Origin: Aphanomyces cochlioides
Taxonomy: Eukaryota; Oomycota; Saprolegniomycetes; Saprolegniales; Verrucalvaceae
DNA: 64,000 nucleotides
Assembly (NCBI GenBank): GCA_019828595.1
Contig: JAHQRK010000007.1
Location: forward strand, 496,001 to 560,000
Direction: 5' to 3'
Position numbers and translations under genes: made by a program
Notes under the pieces: generated by a model
What the model was told of the DNA's origin: nothing
What the model saw: the letters and a program-made list of their open reading frames with translations, nothing else
Databases searched by the model: none
In this document: piece by piece, positions 59,164-64,000 of the stretch
Layout of the letters: each line of letters opens with the position of its first letter
How positions within the stretch are numbered: position 1 is the stretch's first letter

Positions 59164-60857
59164 CAGTAGTATCTTCGTTATTTTCCTCGCTTGGCTAAAG
59201 ACTATTTTTCCTGAGGAAAAAATTGTTAAGTCTTGCTCCATTTCCCTTCAAAGTGACCCCAAAATTTCATAACTTGCTCAAAATCAATAATAAATATCAC
59301 ATGTGAAAGAAAATTAAAAGCTACAGCAAATGTTCATTGGCCACATTGCAATCAGTGCAAGCTGTGGCACCAAAAATTGCCACCATTCAAACATGTCCAC
59401 TAAAAAATCACGAAATATATATTTTTCAACATAAAAATACTGGACTTGCATCACCAATCTACACTGCAACCATGGAAGTCGCGTTTCAAAGAGACGGCAG
59501 GGAGCTTAGCGCAATGGAGAAGCTCGAGGTTGTCAAGATAATGATGCGCTCAATATCAAACGGCAAGTTGTGTCGCGGAGCCATCAATGACACCGCTCAA
59601 TTACTTCACCTCCACCGAAATACCGTCTCCCGAATTTGGGCAGCATTCAGCAGCGACACATTGTCTTCAAAGAAGCCTGGACATGGTCGAATACTCATCT
59701 ACAATCGTGATGAAATCATTGAAACTGTACGTGAAGTACCCCAATCTCAGCGTACAACCATGAGGGATATGGCCGAAGCAACCGGTTTGTCTCCAGCACG
59801 CTGTGCCGCAGCTTGAAAAACCGCACCATCGAACGCCGATCCAGCCGCCTCGAACCACTTCTTACCGTTGAGAACCGCTTGGAGCGCTTGGTACCGCCAG
59901 GGCCGGTTGTCTTCAAGAATTCGAATTTTCCAATATGTGGGACGTCGTTCACCTTGATGAGAAATGGTTCAACGCTGACAAAGAGAGACGAAAAGTATAC
60001 CTGGCACCTGGTGATCCTATTGACCGCCGTGAATGCAAGAGTAAGAGGTTCATACCGAAAGTGACGTTTCTAGCAGCCGTCGCAAGACCACGTTTTGACA
60101 AAGATGGTTCATGTGTCTTTGATGGAAAAGTTGGGATGTGGCCAATTGTCGTTCAAGTACCCGCTGCTCGCAACTCACGCAACCGTTGCGCTGGAACTAT
60201 GGTGACGACGTTGATCAATGTGACGGCTGATGTTTACCTTGACTTTATCACCAACAAAGTCATTCCTGCCATCAAATCCAAGTTTCCTTCTGAGAACAAG
60301 AGAATCCTACTACAGCACGACAATGCGACTCCCCATGCGTCCATAACACCTGTCGTTCTTGATGCTTTGTCGACGGACGGGTGGGTGTTTGCTCTGCGCC
60401 GCCAACCCCCAACAGTCCTGATCTGAACGTTCTTGACCTCGGCTTTTTTGCGTCCATCCAAGCACTACAGTACAAGATGGGTTAGTAGGTCTGTCGACGA
60501 TGTTATCCGTTCAACCTTGTTGGCCTTCGAGATATTGAGCCCAGCGAAGCTTGACGATGTATTTCTTACCTTGCAGGCTGTGATGCGTCTCATACTTGAG
60601 CACCACGGAGACAACCACTTCTCGTTGCCTCACCTCAGGAAGGAAGCCTTGAGACGAGCCGGCGCTCTCATTGCGAATGTCTCCTGCCCTGAATCACTTC
60701 TTCGTCAGGTTGAGTTGGAGCTGCAAAATCGTGGAATTGCACCGTTCCTATTGAGCGATGACATTAACAACCAATAAATTTCTTTTGGTTTTTAATTATC
60801 CAATCAAATTGAAATGCACACAGTATTGTGAAAAAGTCGTGTTTGGAAATGCACGGC
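59164..60857 (+). mobile_element. Tc1/mariner-type element nested in the pogo-like transposase
   Basis: The 1,694-bp interval is flanked by the 9-bp direct repeat ACAGAGGTA (59155-59163 and 60858-60866). The host pogo coding sequence reads up to one copy and resumes at the other. The left end begins CAGTAGTATCTTCG after a TA; no matching inverted repeat is visible on the right, so that end may be truncated. Target duplications of mariner elements are normally just TA, so the 9-bp match is odd. Confidence 0.7.
59472..60777 (+). pseudogene. mariner-type transposase with frameshifts
   Basis: The start MEVAFQRDGRELSAMEKLEV leads into a helix-turn-helix (LLHLHRNTVSRIWAAF, then TMRDMAEATGLSPA). 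A frame change at about 59805 gives KNRTIERRSSRLEPLL, and another near 59900 leads to the catalytic part. This shows VHLDEKWFNADKERR (Asp 1), RILLQHDNATPHAS (Asp 2), then after a third shift near 60405 the NSPDLNVLDLGFFASIQ segment with a final Asp about 38 residues on. That is a DDD mariner-like core. The C-terminal helices run to TAA at 60775-60777. At least three frameshifts make it a pseudogene. Confidence 0.82.
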
Positions 60858-61620
60858 ACAGAGGTAGTATGTTGAGTCATCCAGTGTGTCTTGTTGAATA
60901 CAACGACACTTTTCTTGTACGCCTGCCACTTTGTCATCAAGGATGCACCAAACTGTCCACTGTCCACGATAAATGGTGGTAGTAACTTGGACGAGTAGAC
61001 TTCAGCTGCCACGACAAATGTAACGCCTTTGCGCTCGTCATGCGCAGGATTGATTGTGCCGACACGTTTGACACCCGTAGGGACGATAACTTTGTTTTGA
61101 GCCATATGAAACCTACTTGAGGTTTAGAGTTTCATGAATACACATCTTACAAAATGAACGTCTCATCCATCGCAATAACGCGGTCCACGTCCTTCATTTT
61201 TGCTTGTATTCTTGTTGAGTCTGTGATCTCGAGTTCACGCCAGTTGGAAGGAATAACCTGGCCGATCGATGATTTTCGAACCGAGTGCTGTATTCGAGCA
61301 AGGAATCTTCTGAGCCACATTTTTCGTCTGTGGGCATCATTGAGCATTTCTCTAAAGTCGTTGTTGCTCCTGTGAAGAGTGAGGTGTTGAAATCTGGTAG
61401 TCATACCATTTCATTTCGTTCAAGGTGAGAAAGAGATCGTCGACATTATATGGATTACCCCTTTCGTAGCATGTCTTAATCAAGTCTGTGACGATATCTA
61501 CTTCTTCTTTGAAAAGCACCCTTCGCCCAAGCCTCGCACTTGTCATGATTCTCTTGGTTTCAAGCTTCACAAAAATATGGTCAGGCGATCGCAGGGCATT
61601 TGCCGACATGCGTTGTGTCG

Positions 61621-62980
61621 TCATGTTCTAGTCTTCGATGAGGGTGGTCTACAGGTGACATAAGGAATGTAAACACAACATCTTACAAGTATGCGATCTG
61701 GAACATCGAAGGCACCAAACTCTTGTAGGACTTTCATCGGAATTCGTTCCTCCGAGTTCAATTTGTCTTCGGAAAGTTTTTTCGCCGAAGGCACCGACCT
61801 CAAAATGGACCTCGTTGTCATGTACTTGACCAGGTGAATCCATTTTTCCCTCAAATTTGGCTTCAACCAATGCTTTATGGTGTCTAGTCAAATCGTGATT
61901 GCATCAATACCAACATGTTCACTCATGCCTTTCTTTGCGAGGTCACCAAACACTTGCAATGGCTTGGTAAAATTTCGATTGGCAAGTTCATGGTGCAGAT
62001 GGAAGGCTATGATGATTGCACGACCGCACCATGTTTGTTCACGCTTGTTGCTCTTAAGATCAATTCCTCTCACTTTTTTGAGCGCCGGGATTTCAGAGTT
62101 CAACGGCAAAACATCTTGTTCTTCAGTACTTGGCGACTCAATCTTGTATTCATCGATGACATGTGAGGGCGTTGTCATTTTTCTGATGTACGAGAGCATG
62201 ATTGCATTCTTCAATGCAGGTGATCTTTTGTCGCTGTGGCTCGTCTTCACACTTGCCTTTGCCTTTGAGGCGCGTTGCTTCACGGGGGTGCGCTTCTTCA
62301 CAGTTGTTTGAGGCTTCTTGCACCACTTGAAGTCGCTCAAACTTAATTGCTTCTTCCCGTCACGGACCTCATCAGTTGTCATGGGCTTCGTGCACCATAG
62401 AGGCAAACGAGGCTCGAGAGCAGGATGCATGGATAGATCTTCTGGGTGTTTTGCCAACGATGCAAAGTGGTTCAATTCGGTGCCTTCCAGAAGTGTGATA
62501 AAGGATCTTCAAACTTGGACTTGTCTCTGGAATCGCATGCCCCATTGACTTCAGTTCGTCGAATGTGTTGAAAGTAAACACTATGCTTCCGTCATCACCA
62601 GCGCGATTCTTGACAAGTGACACGCTTGAGATTCTGACACCCAAGAACTTGGAGATCAAACACATTTCCAAATCGCCAGCCCATGTACCGTCGGTTCCGA
62701 CAGAACGCACGAGACTTTTGCGACTGGCACTGGCATTGATGCTGAAACGACGCAGTAAGTCTTGAGCAAACAGAGATCCATCTTCCGAATTGACAAATTC
62801 ACACAATGCCTCGCGAAACTGGTCAGTGCTGTTGAAAGGGACTTCATCAAAGAACATTAGACTGTGATAGAGGCAATTCCCATCATTGGGAGCATTGAAA
62901 GCATGATAGGATGCCCCTTGAATAGTCAGCATGGTTGATTTTGCGTTTGTCATCATAGTTGTGGTTTCTAGAATAAACAA
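61621..62980 (-). pseudogene. OTU-domain protein with DNA-binding-like tail, frameshifted
   Basis: Minus strand. From 62980 the OTU cysteine-protease fold is clear: YHAFNAPNDGNCLYHSLMFF (catalytic Asp and Cys in DGNC), FREALCEFVNSEDGSL, and TWAGDLEMCLISKFLGVRIS. Near 62505 the frame slips, and the continuing frame supplies the expected His as TELNHFASLAKHPEDL. A basic linker (KKRTPVKQRASKAKASVK) and a helical region (WCGRAIIIAFHLHHELANRN) follow. After another slip near 61890 comes WLKPNLREKWIHLVKYMTTR. OTU enzymes remove ubiquitin. Attached to a transposon block, this looks like an element-encoded accessory or fused protein. The catalytic triad would be complete without the slips. Confidence 0.65.
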
Positions 62981-63434
62981 TGAGATAAAGATGATGACTA
63001 AAAATAGTCCCTATCTCTGATGTTGAACATAAACTATTTGTGTGGCATCTTGTTAATATTCGTCTTTATATGGAATGATTTTTTGTTTAATGTCACGAGA
63101 GAACTGTATGCAAAATTTTTATACCTGATTTAATTAGGTTTAGGGTTAAAAATAACACTATTTGACTGGGAGGAGGTTCCTACCGTAGGGCACAAAATAT
63201 CGCACACGATGGAGTGGTACGAACTGGCTCTATTTTCGCAGGAATGTCTAAATAGGGGAGCCAACGAAATCGAAAACGTCTAAATGTGAGTTAAAGAATT
63301 CGTATACAACATTTCACTATAGTATACTTAAATCTTAATAATTTCTCCGAAGATTTCGCATACTACATTTCACAATAGTATAGTAAAATCAAAATAAAAG
63401 ATCTTTATACGTTGTGTCTCATTTTTCAATCGGC
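62981..63434. other. Spacer with repeats
   Basis: Contains the right copy of the 21-bp repeat (63181-63201) and a local direct repeat (CATTTCACTATAGTATA at about 63310 and CATTTCACAATAGTATA at about 63365). No gene. Confidence 0.5.
63181..63201 (+). repeat. 21-bp direct repeat, right copy
   Basis: Identical to 58393-58413, 4.8 kb apart, same orientation. Confidence 0.9.
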
Positions 63435-63659
63435 ATGCCACGAGTTCGAAAGAGGCAAACAAGACGCCACCACAGAAGCATGGAATCCGGGCGCTCCTAT
63501 CACCGCATTACCAAGACAACCCGTGGCGTCAACAGAGAAACAACAACCTGGACATACTCATTCAGGTACCCAAAAGGCCCGCATGTCCAACCCGAAGACG
63601 CGAGCCACCAACATCATGAACAAGCAAGAAATTTACTATTCGACGACAACAACAACGAG
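63435..63659 (+). CDS. Possible first exon of an unrecognised basic protein
   Basis: From ATG 63435 the frame reads MPRVRKRQTRRHHRSMESGR and is His/Arg-rich, then YSFRYPKGPHVQPEDASHQ. It reaches GAG followed by a strong donor GTAAGT (63660). An acceptor candidate TTATTGTAG ends at about 63702, but the next codon in phase would be TGA, so either another acceptor is used or the protein ends there. The gene may continue beyond 64000. No family recognised. Confidence 0.3.
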
Positions 63660-63702
63660 GTAAGTCAACTGTTCATGCAGCTTCTTATTGACTTATTGTA
63701 GT

Positions 63703-64000
63703 GATTGAAGAATGTTTTGACAAACAACATGCAAAGGGGGCTGGCTATCCCCAATGCTTGAGATCTCTCAAAAATTTGCAAGTACAAGTAATCGGTAATA
63801 TATCATTTTATTATTTGTCTTGAATTGAGTAGGCAATTCTAAATGTGGAAATCAAGAACACTATTTGACTGGGAGTTGAGGGAAACCTCTTACAATATTC
63901 CAAATCGAGGAGGGTGTCACTTTTGCCGACCAGAGAATCTATGATATCACATTTAAAAAATTTCTCCGTCGTCAAACAATTATGATTAACAATACTTCGG
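63703..64000. other. Window end, no gene called
   Basis: AT-rich. The words AACACTATTTGACTGGGAG at about 63859 also occur at about 63152 (AACACTATTTGACTGGGAGG), a further direct repeat of this block. Confidence 0.4.

Larger units (their letters stand above)
58660..61624 (-). pseudogene. pogo-like DDE_1 transposase split by a nested insertion
   Basis: Minus strand. The N-part at 61624-61352 (RRVLFKEEVDIVTDLIKTCY) and 61404-61147 carries the CENP-B-like region (WLRRFLARIQHSVRKSSIGQ) and the first Asp (RVIAMDETFIL). 61105 to about 60867 continues the DDE domain (IVPTGVKRVGTINPAHDERK, LLPPFIVDSGQFGASLMTKW, FNKTHWMTQHTT). The C-part is at about 59154-58660 (VVVDRAKTHYGALVEEWL with Asp 2, then QVGDTAINRPLKAKIRHEYN with the third). 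The gap is an inserted mariner-type element. Frameshifts occur near 61140 and 59130. It is dead twice over. Confidence 0.8.

Overview
The window reads as nuclear DNA of an oomycete, probably a saprolegnialean such as Aphanomyces. The reasons are very short introns (about 38-50 nt, GT..AG), compact genes with moderate GC, a Crinkler-type effector gene, and a transposon community (PIF/Harbinger, IS630/Tc1-mariner, pogo, KDZ, Ty3/gypsy, LINE) typical of that group. Species is inferred from content only.

Region by region. 0-4 kb: a spinster-like MFS relic, then an eight-exon gene for a Cys-rich/two-TM/LEA2-like membrane protein that no single ORF reveals. 4-8.4 kb: a PIF/Harbinger element (TSD TTA) followed after 19 bp by an intact IS630-like transposase element, then a tRNA-Cys. 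9.5-11 kb: ornithine decarboxylase. 11.2-12.7 kb: a pogo element with clean TIRs and TA duplication. 13-15.2 kb: a spliced, unrecognised, probably decaying gene. 15.7-16.1 kb: a 91-bp tandem array of nested hairpins. 16-23.5 kb: dead pogo, LINE and hAT pieces around an intact 1071-aa KDZ-like transposase. 25.6-27.2 kb: a small membrane ORF and a four-exon PP2C phosphatase. 28-33.2 kb: a decayed and an intact SLC45-like sugar transporter. 33.3-35.5 kb: a small TIR element and FAD synthase.

36-49 kb is a segmental duplication. A cyclopropane-fatty-acid synthase gene occurs twice, almost exactly 10 kb apart. Each copy is followed by a trans-aconitate-type methyltransferase, which is intact in the second unit and a faint relic in the first. 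Between them lie a Crinkler gene broken by one TGA and a third transporter copy split by a recent LTR retrotransposon. That retroelement has lost its reverse transcriptase but carries an antisense, intron-containing gene for an Arg/Ser-rich protein.

49.5-57.6 kb: a CHK/aminoglycoside-phosphotransferase-like kinase and two tail-to-tail M3 oligopeptidase homologues. One is a pseudogene. The other is an intact 11-exon, 701-residue protein. Both lack all three zinc ligands in the same way. 58-64 kb: nested transposons (a pogo-like transposase split by a mariner-like one), an OTU-domain ORF, and what may be the first exon of another gene.

Housekeeping genes (ODC, PP2C, FAD synthase, CFA synthase, methyltransferase, kinase) share no operon logic. 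The common theme is a gene-sparse, repeat-driven neighbourhood with local duplication and decay. ORFs that are only antisense shadows of these genes were left out.
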